Positions 45,509 to 53,069 of a stretch of 64,000 nt of DNA are shown here, piece by piece; the stretch's first letter is position 1; every line of letters begins with the position of its first letter. The notes beneath the pieces were generated by a model. That model was not told the origin of the DNA. It worked only from the letters and a program-made list of their open reading frames with translations, and did not search any database. This stretch comes from Lachnospiraceae bacterium (GTDB lineage: Bacteria; Bacillota; Clostridia; Lachnospirales; Lachnospiraceae), in contig JAFQUB010000041.1 of NCBI GenBank assembly GCA_017408735.1, positions 25,373-89,372 of the forward strand, in the 5' to 3' direction. Both the position numbers and the translations under genes were made by a program.

Positions 45509-45826
45509 ATGAAAACAAAGTATATATCTGCACTGGTAACTTTGACTGCAGGTGCAGTTGTAGCGGTCGCAGGGCTGATTAGCAAGGCGCCAACAGGAAT
45601 ATTTGTAAGAAACGTATTTATAACTTTGCTGATATCTTTGTTTTTGGGATGGATTGCGGAGCGAATTGTAGCGAAAGCCATAGCTCCGGCACCATCCAGA
45701 GATGAAGGTGAAGTCTTTGAAAATATCGAAGAAGTGATTCGGCGGGAAGAAGAATACGATGAAAAATATAACAATGGGAAAAAACACAAGAAAGAAGTAA
45801 AAAGAATTCCCGTTGGTGAAGAATAA
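45509..45826 (+). CDS. Small predicted membrane protein before fliA
   Basis: A 105-residue protein that I do not recognise as a named family. Two hydrophobic segments (about 7-26 and 34-52) form a hairpin, followed by a highly charged cytoplasmic-type tail rich in Glu, Lys and Arg (about 62-105). GGAGGGG lies just before the ATG at 45509. It sits inside the operon between cheD and fliA and after two RNA hairpins. A motility role is inferred only from location. Confidence 0.7.
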   Translation: MKTKYISALVTLTAGAVVAVAGLISKAPTGIFVRNVFITLLISLFLGWIAERIVAKAIAPAPSRDEGEVFENIEEVIRREEEYDEKYNNGKKHKKEVKRIPVGEE

Positions 45827-45860
45827 GAAGAGAAAAAGCATTTAAGGAGCGGAGGCTAGA

Positions 45861-46634
45861 ATGGACGAAGCAGGAAGAAAAGGATTATGGGATTTATATG
45901 CTAAAACAAAAAGTTCAGAGATTAGGGAAAAAATCATAGTAGAATATGCTCCGTTAGTAAAACTTGTGGCAGGTCGCCTGAGTATGTATTTAGGATATAC
46001 GGTAGAGTATGATGATTTGGTGGGGTATGGAGTCTTTGGGTTAATAGATGCAATTGATAAATTTGACAATGAAAAGCTTGTTAAATTCGAAACGTATGCC
46101 TCTCTTAGAATTAGAGGAGCCATACTGGACCATATCAGAAAAATGGACTGGATTCCAAGAACGCTGCGTCAGAAACAAAAAAAAATTGACAATGCAATTA
46201 AGGAGATTGAAGCTGAACAGGGCAGAAATGCTACTGAAGCAGAAATAGCGAAGAATTTGGGGATTTCAGAGGAAGAACTTTTAAGCTGGCAATCTCAGAT
46301 GAAAGTAACAAATTTAGTATCCTTAAACGAATATATGGATACTGAAAGCGAAAATGGCTATGGTATGGAGATTCCGGACAGAAGACAATTTGCACAGCCG
46401 GAAAAAGTATTAGAAGAAAACGAAATGAAAAAAATGCTTGTAGAAGCAATGGATTTATTGACTGAAAAAGAAAAAAAGGTAACAGTACTATACTATTATG
46501 AGGAACTTACTTTGAAAGAAATCAGTGAAATTTTGGAAGTTTCAGAATCCAGAGTGTCACAATTACATACAAGAGCATTGCAAAAAATGAAACAGAAGAT
46601 GGGAAACTATGTAGGAATATTGGGGAATGTATAA
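45861..46634 (+). CDS. fliA: Flagellar sigma factor FliA (sigma-28/SigD)
   Basis: A 257-residue sigma-28 factor for late flagellar genes such as flagellin. Region 2 is seen as LVAGRLSMYLGYTVEYDDLVGYGVFGLIDAIDKFD, and region 2.4/3 as RIRGAILDHIRKMDWIPRTLRQK. Region 4 carries ELTLKEISEILEVSESRVSQLHTRAL. Being near the end of a 34-kb operon delays its synthesis until early genes are transcribed. No flgM anti-sigma gene is in the window. Confidence 0.95.
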   Translation: MDEAGRKGLWDLYAKTKSSEIREKIIVEYAPLVKLVAGRLSMYLGYTVEYDDLVGYGVFGLIDAIDKFDNEKLVKFETYASLRIRGAILDHIRKMDWIPRTLRQKQKKIDNAIKEIEAEQGRNATEAEIAKNLGISEEELLSWQSQMKVTNLVSLNEYMDTESENGYGMEIPDRRQFAQPEKVLEENEMKKMLVEAMDLLTEKEKKVTVLYYYEELTLKEISEILEVSESRVSQLHTRALQKMKQKMGNYVGILGNV

Positions 46635-46668
46635 GGTTTCCAAAACATAGGAGATAAGAGGTGAAGTT

Positions 46669-48270
46669 ATGGGGAAGAAAAATGGATATTTTGAATTGGT
46701 AATACGTGAACATGGTACATTTTTAAAGTTAATTCCTCCAACAGAAGGTGGAGAAAAAATAAATGTGGCAGAAGTAGCAGCCTACCTGACAAAGCAGAAA
46801 ATTAATGGATTTGATGTTAGGGAACTTAATTCCGTAATTTTAAAAATGATAGATAAGCCGGTTGACATTTTGGTCACTTCTGATAAAATTATACCAGCAT
46901 CAGAAACAATTGCAGTTGATATTTCCGAGGACAAAATGACTGTGACAGCAAGATTTTATCCGCCATCTACCGATGGAAGACTGTTAGACAAAGATGGTAT
47001 TATAACAGACCTTGCAATGGTGGGCGTAAAAGCCGGTGTGGACGAAAAGGCAATCGAAGAATTTTTGGGAAATAGAGAATACTGTAAATCGTATACTCTT
47101 GCAAGGGGAATTGAACCTGTTCAGGGGAAAGATGCAGAAATTACATACCATTTCAATACAGAAATTAGTTTGAAGCCTACAATAAATGAAGATGGTACTG
47201 TAGATTTCCATAATTTAAATAACATTGCGAGGGTGAATGCAGGAGACGTGCTTGCAACATTAACAAAGGAAGATTTAGGACATCCTGGAATTAATGTATG
47301 TGGCGAAGTTATTAAACCTCGTGAAGTAAAGCACAAAAAGTTGAAATACGGACGTAATATTAAAATTACTGAAGATAAGCTACAGATTATCACAGAAGTA
47401 AACGGTCATGCTTCTCTAGTGGATGATAAAGTTTTCGTATCTAATATATACGAGGTGGAAGATGTAGATGCTTCTACCGGTGATATTAATTACGATGGAA
47501 ACGTTTTAGTAAAAGGTAATGTCAGAAGTGGTTACACAATCATAGCCAAAGGTAATATCGAAGTAAACGGTGTTATTGAAGGGGCTGTGTTAAGAGCCGA
47601 CGGGGATATTTTATTAAAACGTGGAATTCAGGGCATGGGTAAAGCTGATGTAGAATGTGAAGGCAATCTGATAGCTAAATTTATTGAAAATGCCAGAGTA
47701 GTGGCAGGTGGATTTATTCAGACGGATTCCATTATGCACAGTAAAGTTTCCGCAAAAGGGGAAATTGAAATCAGTGGTAAAAAAGGATTTGTTACCGGGG
47801 GTGTGGTGCGATCTTCTAAAATGATTTCAGCAAAAAATATAGGTTCTCCAATGGGAACAGATACTGTGTTAGAAGTTGGGGTGGATCCGCTGATGAAAGA
47901 ACGTTATCAAGTATTGCAATCAGAAATCAGAGAATCAGAAAAGATTCTTAATACCAGTAAGCCGGTACTGAGTGCTTTTGGTAAAAAGATGGGATTGGGA
48001 GAGAAATTTTCCAAGGAACAGCTTTTGAAATTGCAAGAACTGCAGAAAACAGTATCTGAAAATGAAGCGAAAATTAACTCTAATATGAAAGAAATGGAAG
48101 AAATAGAAAATCTGATGAAAGAGGAAACACATGCATGTATTAAAGCTCATGGATATGTGTATCCGGGAGTAAAAATTGTAATATCCGATTCAAGTATATT
48201 TGTTCGTGAGAATCTGACCTATTGTCGCTTCATTCGTGAAAAAGGAGAAATTAAGGGGTATACTTTATAA
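46669..48270 (+). CDS. FapA-family (DUF342) protein
   Basis: A 533-residue protein of the flagellar assembly protein A family. The N-terminal domain (about 1-185) precedes a beta-helix-like repeat region (about 190-400) with regular Gly/Val patterns such as GNVLVKGNVRSG and ADGDILLKRGIQG. A coiled coil (about 415-485) and a short C-terminal domain follow. The family is found in clostridial motility operons; its molecular role is poorly known. GAGGTGA precedes the ATG. Confidence 0.82.
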   Translation: MGKKNGYFELVIREHGTFLKLIPPTEGGEKINVAEVAAYLTKQKINGFDVRELNSVILKMIDKPVDILVTSDKIIPASETIAVDISEDKMTVTARFYPPSTDGRLLDKDGIITDLAMVGVKAGVDEKAIEEFLGNREYCKSYTLARGIEPVQGKDAEITYHFNTEISLKPTINEDGTVDFHNLNNIARVNAGDVLATLTKEDLGHPGINVCGEVIKPREVKHKKLKYGRNIKITEDKLQIITEVNGHASLVDDKVFVSNIYEVEDVDASTGDINYDGNVLVKGNVRSGYTIIAKGNIEVNGVIEGAVLRADGDILLKRGIQGMGKADVECEGNLIAKFIENARVVAGGFIQTDSIMHSKVSAKGEIEISGKKGFVTGGVVRSSKMISAKNIGSPMGTDTVLEVGVDPLMKERYQVLQSEIRESEKILNTSKPVLSAFGKKMGLGEKFSKEQLLKLQELQKTVSENEAKINSNMKEMEEIENLMKEETHACIKAHGYVYPGVKIVISDSSIFVRENLTYCRFIREKGEIKGYTL

Positions 48271-48315
48271 TGTAATGACTGGGAGAAGCGCCTGTAGAGA
48301 AAGAAGGAGTTTGTT

Positions 48316-48636
48316 ATGTCATCAATAATAAGACCGATAGATATGAGTGGAGTTGTACAACGCTCGCAGGAAGTATCTCAAATTAAACATCAAGAAAATA
48401 ATAAGGCTTTTGTAGACGGCCAGAATTTTGGACAACACTTTAGCCAGGAGGTAAAGCATCAGATGAACAGCGTTACTGATTCCCAAAAAGGTGAAAAAAA
48501 GAAGGAACAGTATGATGCGAAAAATAAAGGTAATGGCAGGGAGTATGAAGACGGGCAACAAAAAAAACGTAATAAAAAACAAAATACTGACAAAACAACA
48601 TTAAAAAGTCAGAGTAATTTTGATATTCGTATATAA
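48316..48636 (+). CDS. Conserved small flagellar-operon protein of unknown function
   Basis: A 106-residue hydrophilic protein without membrane segment or recognisable domain. It begins SSIIRPIDMSGVVQRSQEVS, has a central KHQENNKAFVDGQN part, then a Lys/Gln/Asn-rich basic stretch with DAKNKGNGREYEDGQ, and ends FDIRI. From memory, small proteins with this DAK-KGNG-Y pattern occur at this operon position in other Lachnospiraceae; I cannot verify this here. AAGGAG precedes the ATG. Confidence 0.7.
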   Translation: MSSIIRPIDMSGVVQRSQEVSQIKHQENNKAFVDGQNFGQHFSQEVKHQMNSVTDSQKGEKKKEQYDAKNKGNGREYEDGQQKKRNKKQNTDKTTLKSQSNFDIRI

Positions 48637-48647
48637 GGAGAATTATA

Positions 48648-49544
48648 ATGAATGCATTAGAAGTAGTTCTGGTACTTATTGGTGTCGGTGCATACGCAGC
48701 AAGCTTTGTGTTACCTGAAAAAAACAAAGAAAAAACGGAAATTAATCAGGAAGAAATCGAAAAGATAATTCGTGAGCAAATACCTGTGGCGAAAGAGCAG
48801 ATTGAAGTAGAAGCAAAAGAACAAGCAGAAGAAACCGTTGATAAAATTGAACGGGAACTAGAAAAATTGTCTAATGAAAAAATAATGGCTGTAAATGAAT
48901 ATTCCGATACCGTTATGGAGGAAATTCAGAAAAATCATACAGAAGTTATGTTTCTTTATAGCATGCTGAATGAAAAAGAGCAGGATGTAAAAGATGCACT
49001 GAAAGTGATTAATCAGGCTAAGACGGAGTCACAGAATTTCTTTGAAAAGACAGTTTCGATTGTAGACAAAGTAGATCAGGAATTTGATCGAATTGATAAA
49101 GAGTTAAAGGAATTTGAAGAGCGTGCTTCCGATACGATTGGAGGCGTGCAGGCTCAGATTGAAGAGGTTATGAAAGAGCCATTAGTGATTCCGGAACCAA
49201 TTACAGTTCAGATTCCAGAAGAAGAAGTAGATATTCAGAAAGTATTTGCTTCGCAGGAAGAAAAGGAAAAAGAAGAATTTGACAAAGGGTTGATTGACAC
49301 TTTGCATACAATGATACCTGACTTTGTTTCAGAAAATCAGGAAGAAGAAAGCAATGAGCCGGAAGTTTTGGTTGAAAGAGAACCAAAGAAACAGCGTTTT
49401 AACTTCTTTAAAAATTCGGAAGGAAACAAAAATGAGCAAGTAAGAGAACTGTACAAGGAAGGTCTGTCAGAAGTAGAGATTGCAAAAAAGTTATCCATTG
49501 GCAGAGGTGAAGTCAGATTAATTATCGGTCTTATGGAACGATGA
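48648..49544 (+). CDS. DUF6115-like membrane coiled-coil protein, possible SwrB analogue
   Basis: A 298-residue protein with one N-terminal transmembrane helix (about 4-24), a long coiled coil (about 30-185) and an acidic linker. A C-terminal helix-turn-helix-like motif VRELYKEGLSEVEIAKKLSIGRGEVRLIIG ends the protein (about 264-294). In Bacillus subtilis the gene after sigD is swrB, a single-pass protein that stimulates the flagellar export apparatus; shared position and topology suggest an analogue. It is the last gene before the operon terminator. Confidence 0.7.
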   Translation: MNALEVVLVLIGVGAYAASFVLPEKNKEKTEINQEEIEKIIREQIPVAKEQIEVEAKEQAEETVDKIERELEKLSNEKIMAVNEYSDTVMEEIQKNHTEVMFLYSMLNEKEQDVKDALKVINQAKTESQNFFEKTVSIVDKVDQEFDRIDKELKEFEERASDTIGGVQAQIEEVMKEPLVIPEPITVQIPEEEVDIQKVFASQEEKEKEEFDKGLIDTLHTMIPDFVSENQEEESNEPEVLVEREPKKQRFNFFKNSEGNKNEQVRELYKEGLSEVEIAKKLSIGRGEVRLIIGLMER

Positions 49545-49568
49545 AATGTCAGAACAGAATAGAAATGG

Positions 49569-49607
49569 AACAATAGAAGGTTCGCATAGAGCTTTCTATT
49601 GTTTTTT
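49569..49607 (+). terminator. Terminator of the fla/che operon
   Basis: A 10-bp perfect stem (49569-49578 with 49594-49603), 15-base loop and a run of T residues. It lies 25 bases after the last operon gene and closes the transcript that starts near 15350. Confidence 0.8.
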
Positions 49608-49681
49608 GATGTTACAATATATCCGTAGAGAGCTGCCAGTGGCAGGTCCTGCAGGTTTAAGGGAGAAAGGACTAGAAAGTA

Positions 49682-50254
49682 ATGAAACAAAAGTATTTTT
49701 TGCGAGGCTTGGCGAGTGGAATTGTGGTAACAACAGTGATTCTGACCATTTCCTTTAACGCAAGAAAAGATGATATATCAGAACAGGAAGTTATAGCACG
49801 CGCTGAAAAACTGGGTATGGTAATGGCAGAAGCCGTGGATGATACACCAGAACAAACAGAAGGGGAAGTAACCGTTACTCCAACACCGGAGCCAACAGAG
49901 GAACCGAAAGCGACAGCAACCTCTACCCCAACACTGGAGCCAACAGAGGAACCGAAAGCGACAGCAACCCCTACCCCAACACCGGAACCAATAGAGGAAC
50001 CGAAAGCAACCGCCACTCCGACACCGGAAGCAGTACAGTCTTCTTCCGAAAAGAAGGTACTTACAATTGCATCCGGAATGTGGTCAGATAAGGTGGCAAG
50101 AGAGTTGCAGGCTATGGGTGTGATTGAAGATGCGGCTGATTTTGATCAGTATCTGATTCGCAATGGATATGCAGAAAGACTTGTAGTAGGAACCTTTGAA
50201 ATTCCTGCCGGTGCTACTTATGAACAAATAGCACAGATTATCACCAGCAGATAG
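49682..50254 (+). CDS. Membrane-anchored protein with Pro/Thr linker and small YceG/MltG-like C-terminus
   Basis: A 190-residue protein with an N-terminal membrane anchor (about 7-25), then a linker of three 16-residue repeats of the type TPTPEPTEEPKATATx (residues 66-113). The C-terminal 70 residues contain IASGMWSDKVARELQAMGVIEDAADFDQYLIRNG and GTFEIPAGATYEQIAQIIT. These resemble the LysM-like part of MltG-type transglycosylases, but the catalytic domain is missing, so enzymatic activity is unlikely. The linker is encoded by a 48-bp tandem repeat. Confidence 0.65.
   Translation: MKQKYFLRGLASGIVVTTVILTISFNARKDDISEQEVIARAEKLGMVMAEAVDDTPEQTEGEVTVTPTPEPTEEPKATATSTPTLEPTEEPKATATPTPTPEPIEEPKATATPTPEAVQSSSEKKVLTIASGMWSDKVARELQAMGVIEDAADFDQYLIRNGYAERLVVGTFEIPAGATYEQIAQIITSR
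49877..50020 (+). repeat. 48-bp tandem repeat x3 encoding a Pro/Thr linker
   Basis: Units at 49877-49924, 49925-49972 and 49973-50020, in frame with the surrounding gene, followed by a short partial copy. Divergence is small, indicating recent expansion. Copy-number change would vary linker length. Confidence 0.85.
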
Positions 50255-50275
50255 AAAAAGTGTAGGGGAATTCAT

Positions 50276-50902
50276 ATGATTTATATACGTAAGGTTTTGG
50301 AAAATTCAGAAGACAAAAACAAAAGTCCTCATGAAGTATTACATGCTGAGGTACATGAGTTATTATGTTATGCCGTACAGAAAGAATACAACGAAAAGGC
50401 AGATAAGCTTACCATGCGAAGTATGGAGCATGGTAAGCCTTATTTTGTGGAAATTGACCAGGAAAACAGAGAAATCATATCAGATATACATTTTAATTTG
50501 TCCCATAGTCAGGATATGGTTGCCTGTGTAGTAAGCTGTCAGCCGGTAGGTATTGATATAGAAAAAATACGCCGTTATAATGCAAAAGTAGCAGATAGAA
50601 TTTTAAGTGATAAAGAATGGAACTATTTGCAAAGTTCGAAACAGAAGGACAAAGATTTTATACGTTTTTGGACATTGAAAGAAGCGTATGGAAAATATAC
50701 CGGTAAAGGTCTGGGAACGGACTTTAAAATGGTACAATTTTGGTGGAATGATTGTGGGGATATATATTGCAATGACCATGAAGTAAAGGTATTTCAACGG
50801 GAAGTGGAAGAAGATTATATACTTTCACTCTGTATAAAAAAGTCCCCAGGGAATCATGAGTTGACGAATAAGTGGATAGATGATAAAATCTATACTTGTT
50901 AA
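50276..50902 (+). CDS. 4'-phosphopantetheinyl transferase (Sfp type)
   Basis: A 208-residue enzyme that transfers phosphopantetheine from CoA to carrier proteins. Motifs are NLSHSQDMVACVV (74-86), VGIDIEKI (91-98; the metal-binding Asp) and FWTLKEAYGKYTGKGL (131-146; the catalytic Glu/Lys). No carrier protein or synthase cluster is adjacent, although fabH lies 1.1 kb downstream. It could serve fatty-acid ACP or a secondary pathway elsewhere. Confidence 0.88.
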   Translation: MIYIRKVLENSEDKNKSPHEVLHAEVHELLCYAVQKEYNEKADKLTMRSMEHGKPYFVEIDQENREIISDIHFNLSHSQDMVACVVSCQPVGIDIEKIRRYNAKVADRILSDKEWNYLQSSKQKDKDFIRFWTLKEAYGKYTGKGLGTDFKMVQFWWNDCGDIYCNDHEVKVFQREVEEDYILSLCIKKSPGNHELTNKWIDDKIYTC

Positions 50903-50917
50903 GAAAGGGAGAACGAT

Positions 50918-51415
50918 ATGCGTTATCATAATATTACAAAGGATGATATGTTAAATGGAGATGGTTTACGTGTTGTTCTTTGGGTTGCCGGATGTAATCA
51001 TTGTTGTAAAGGCTGCCAGAATCCAGTAACGTGGGATACCGAGGGCGGACTTCTTTTTGATAACGCTGCAAAACAAGAAATTTTTGCAGAATTAGAGAAG
51101 TCTTATGTGACAGGCATTACCTTTAGTGGAGGAGACCCTCTGCATACAACAAATACATATGAAGTAACAGAATTAGCCAAAGAAATTAAGGAAAAATTTC
51201 CAACGAAAACCATTTGGTTGTATACCGGTTATGACTGGGAAGCAATCAAAGATTATCCAATTACAGCATATCTTGATGTAGTAGTAGATGGAAAATTCGA
51301 ATTGGAGAAAAAGGACAGTCAGCTTCGTTGGAAAGGAAGCTCTAACCAGCGTGTCATCGATGTACCAGAAACAAAAAAACTGAATAAAATAGTCATACAT
51401 TGTGAAGATTATTAA
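50918..51415 (+). CDS. nrdG: Anaerobic ribonucleotide reductase activating protein NrdG
   Basis: A 165-residue radical SAM enzyme that generates the glycyl radical of NrdD. The [4Fe-4S] site CX3CX2C is Cys26, Cys30, Cys33 (GCNHCCKGCQNP). SAM contacts include TFSGGDPL. Start follows AAGGGAG. The substrate enzyme NrdD is not in the window, although the two are often adjacent. Confidence 0.93.
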   Translation: MRYHNITKDDMLNGDGLRVVLWVAGCNHCCKGCQNPVTWDTEGGLLFDNAAKQEIFAELEKSYVTGITFSGGDPLHTTNTYEVTELAKEIKEKFPTKTIWLYTGYDWEAIKDYPITAYLDVVVDGKFELEKKDSQLRWKGSSNQRVIDVPETKKLNKIVIHCEDY

Positions 51416-51437
51416 TGTTTCAGGATAGGAGGAGCAT

Positions 51438-51956
51438 ATGAGAAGAATTGCAAAGTTTCATAAAGTAAGTTTTGAAAGATATTTGAAAGATTGGCAGGAC
51501 TTGTTTGGATACGAACCGGAATCAGTGATTGAAGAACGGTATCAGAAGATTGAGGTGCCGCGTCGTGCAACCAAGGGTTCGGCAGGATATGATTTCTTTT
51601 CACCACAGCACTTCTCTTTAGAGCCTGGAAAAACCATTACAATACCAACAGGCATTCGGGTGGAAATGGAAGAAGGCTGGGTATTAAAATGTTATCCGAG
51701 AAGCGGTTTGGGATTTAAGTTCCGTTTACAATTGAATAATACGGTAGGAATTATTGACAGTGATTATTTCTATTCAGATAACGAGGGTCATATTTTTGTA
51801 AAACTTACCAATGACAGCAATGAAGGAAAAATTGTGAACATAAATACCGGAGTTGCATTTATGCAGGGGATTTTTGTGGAATATGGAATCACCTATGATG
51901 ATGAAGTGGAAGAAGTAAGGAATGGTGGCTTCGGAAGTACTACAAAAAATAGTTAA
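51438..51956 (+). CDS. dut: dUTP pyrophosphatase-like protein
   Basis: A 172-residue member of the trimeric dUTPase family. Motif 1 is seen as RATKGSAGYDFFSP, motif 2 as YPRSGLG, motif 3 as NTVGIIDSDYFYSDNEGH, motif 4 in GVAFMQGIF, and the Gly-rich motif 5 as RNGGFGST. It removes dUTP to protect DNA and makes dUMP. It is longer than the shortest dUTPases because of an N-terminal extension of about 35 residues. A good GGAGG precedes the ATG. Its position beside nrdG groups dNTP metabolism. Confidence 0.85.
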   Translation: MRRIAKFHKVSFERYLKDWQDLFGYEPESVIEERYQKIEVPRRATKGSAGYDFFSPQHFSLEPGKTITIPTGIRVEMEEGWVLKCYPRSGLGFKFRLQLNNTVGIIDSDYFYSDNEGHIFVKLTNDSNEGKIVNINTGVAFMQGIFVEYGITYDDEVEEVRNGGFGSTTKNS

Positions 51957-51958
51957 GG

Positions 51959-51987
51959 TTGACAAATGATTCAGAAGCGGGTATACT
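51959..51987 (+). promoter_or_regulatory. fabH sigma-A promoter
   Basis: Consensus TTGACA (51959-51964), 17-bp spacer, TATACT (51982-51987). The -35 lies only 3 bases after the dut stop. The predicted start is near 51994, just upstream of the FabT-like operator. Confidence 0.85.
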
Positions 51988-52000
51988 TTGAAAGTAAAAT

Positions 52001-52017
52001 AGTTTGACATTCAAAAT
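52001..52017 (+). promoter_or_regulatory. FabT-like operator upstream of fabH
   Basis: AGTTTGACATTCAAAAT contains the perfect dyad TTTGA-N3-TCAAA (52003-52015), the pattern bound by the MarR-family fatty-acid repressor FabT in lactobacilli and streptococci (known motif ANTTTGANTNTCAAANT). It sits about 10 bases after the predicted transcription start, a position suited to repression. No fabT gene is in the window. Confidence 0.65.
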
Positions 52018-52032
52018 AATCAGGAGAAAATA

Positions 52033-52995
52033 ATGACAACAAGAATTATTGGAACAGGAAGTTCAATTCCAAATAGAAAAGTGACAAATGATGATTTGGC
52101 GAAAATCATGGATACTTCCGATGAATGGATTTATTCCAGAACCGGAATCCATAGCAGACATTTAGTAGAACAGGAAACCACTACGGGTATGGCAAGCGAT
52201 GCTGCTCAAAAAGCCATGGAGAATGCAGGTGTTTCACCTGAAGAAATAGACCTTATTATTGTAGGAACCGTTTCAGGAGATATGTGCTATCCAAGTACAG
52301 CTTGTTTAGTACAGGCAAAAATTGGGGCTGTAAATGCGGTGGCTTATGATATTAGTGCAGGATGTTCCGGATTTTTATTTGCTTTGAATACTGCCCATGC
52401 ATATATTCAGTCAGGGATATATCAGTGTGCATTGGTAATTGGTGCAGAAACCTTATCCAAGATGATGGATTGGAACGACAGAAGTACCTGTGTACTGTTC
52501 GGTGATGGTGCCGGTGCAGCAATTGTAAAAGCTAACAATGCTGGAATACGTGCTATAACACAGCATTCAGATGGTGCCGGTGGTGATGTGTTGGTTTGTA
52601 GCAATCGTGGTTCTAACAATCCGTTTGTAACGAGTGATACAAAATTGGATTATACCAAGATGGAAGGTCAGGAAGTATTTAAGTTTGCAGTAAAAATGGT
52701 TCCGAAGTGTGTTCAGGAAGTGATAGAAAAGGCAGGACTTTCTGTAGATGATGTAGACTATTTCTTATTGCATCAGGCAAACAAACGTATTATTGAATCC
52801 GTTTCAAAGCGCTTGAAAGTGTCCTTGGATAAATTTCCAACCAACATAGAACATTACGGAAATACTTCCGCAGCGAGTATTCCGATTTTATTAGATGAAT
52901 TGAATCGTAAAAATACGTTCCAGAAAGGTGACATCATTGTAATGTCCGGATTTGGTGCAGGTCTTACCTGGGGTGCAACTTTACTGGAGTGGTAA
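52033..52995 (+). CDS. fabH: Beta-ketoacyl-ACP synthase III
   Basis: A 320-residue condensing enzyme that starts fatty-acid synthesis from acetyl- or branched acyl-CoA plus malonyl-ACP. The catalytic triad is Cys111 (SAGCSGF), His247 (LHQANKRI) and Asn277 (YGNTSAAS). Other FAS genes usually follow fabH, but here it stands alone with its own promoter and terminator. CAGGAG precedes the ATG. Length is typical. Confidence 0.95.
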   Translation: MTTRIIGTGSSIPNRKVTNDDLAKIMDTSDEWIYSRTGIHSRHLVEQETTTGMASDAAQKAMENAGVSPEEIDLIIVGTVSGDMCYPSTACLVQAKIGAVNAVAYDISAGCSGFLFALNTAHAYIQSGIYQCALVIGAETLSKMMDWNDRSTCVLFGDGAGAAIVKANNAGIRAITQHSDGAGGDVLVCSNRGSNNPFVTSDTKLDYTKMEGQEVFKFAVKMVPKCVQEVIEKAGLSVDDVDYFLLHQANKRIIESVSKRLKVSLDKFPTNIEHYGNTSAASIPILLDELNRKNTFQKGDIIVMSGFGAGLTWGATLLEW

Positions 52996-53007
52996 TAATA
53001 TGGAATA

Positions 53008-53069
53008 AAAAGCTTCCTTTTTGGAAAACTACTTAAGAATACTGGTGGTTTACAGAAAGGAAGTTTTTT
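53008..53069 (+). terminator. fabH terminator overlapping the ribosome site of the next gene
   Basis: An A-rich left arm (53007-53020) pairs with AAAGGAAG and the T-run (53056-53069), with inner pairing between AAACTAC-type and GTGGTTT-type segments. Six T residues end directly at the ATG of the next gene. The right arm contains the AAGGAAG ribosome site of that gene, so the same hairpin can stop transcription and hide translation start. Confidence 0.65.

Noticed and set aside
49877..50020. Second set of regular repeats
   Set aside because: Contiguous 48-bp units within an open reading frame with a clear membrane anchor; a protein repeat, not CRISPR.
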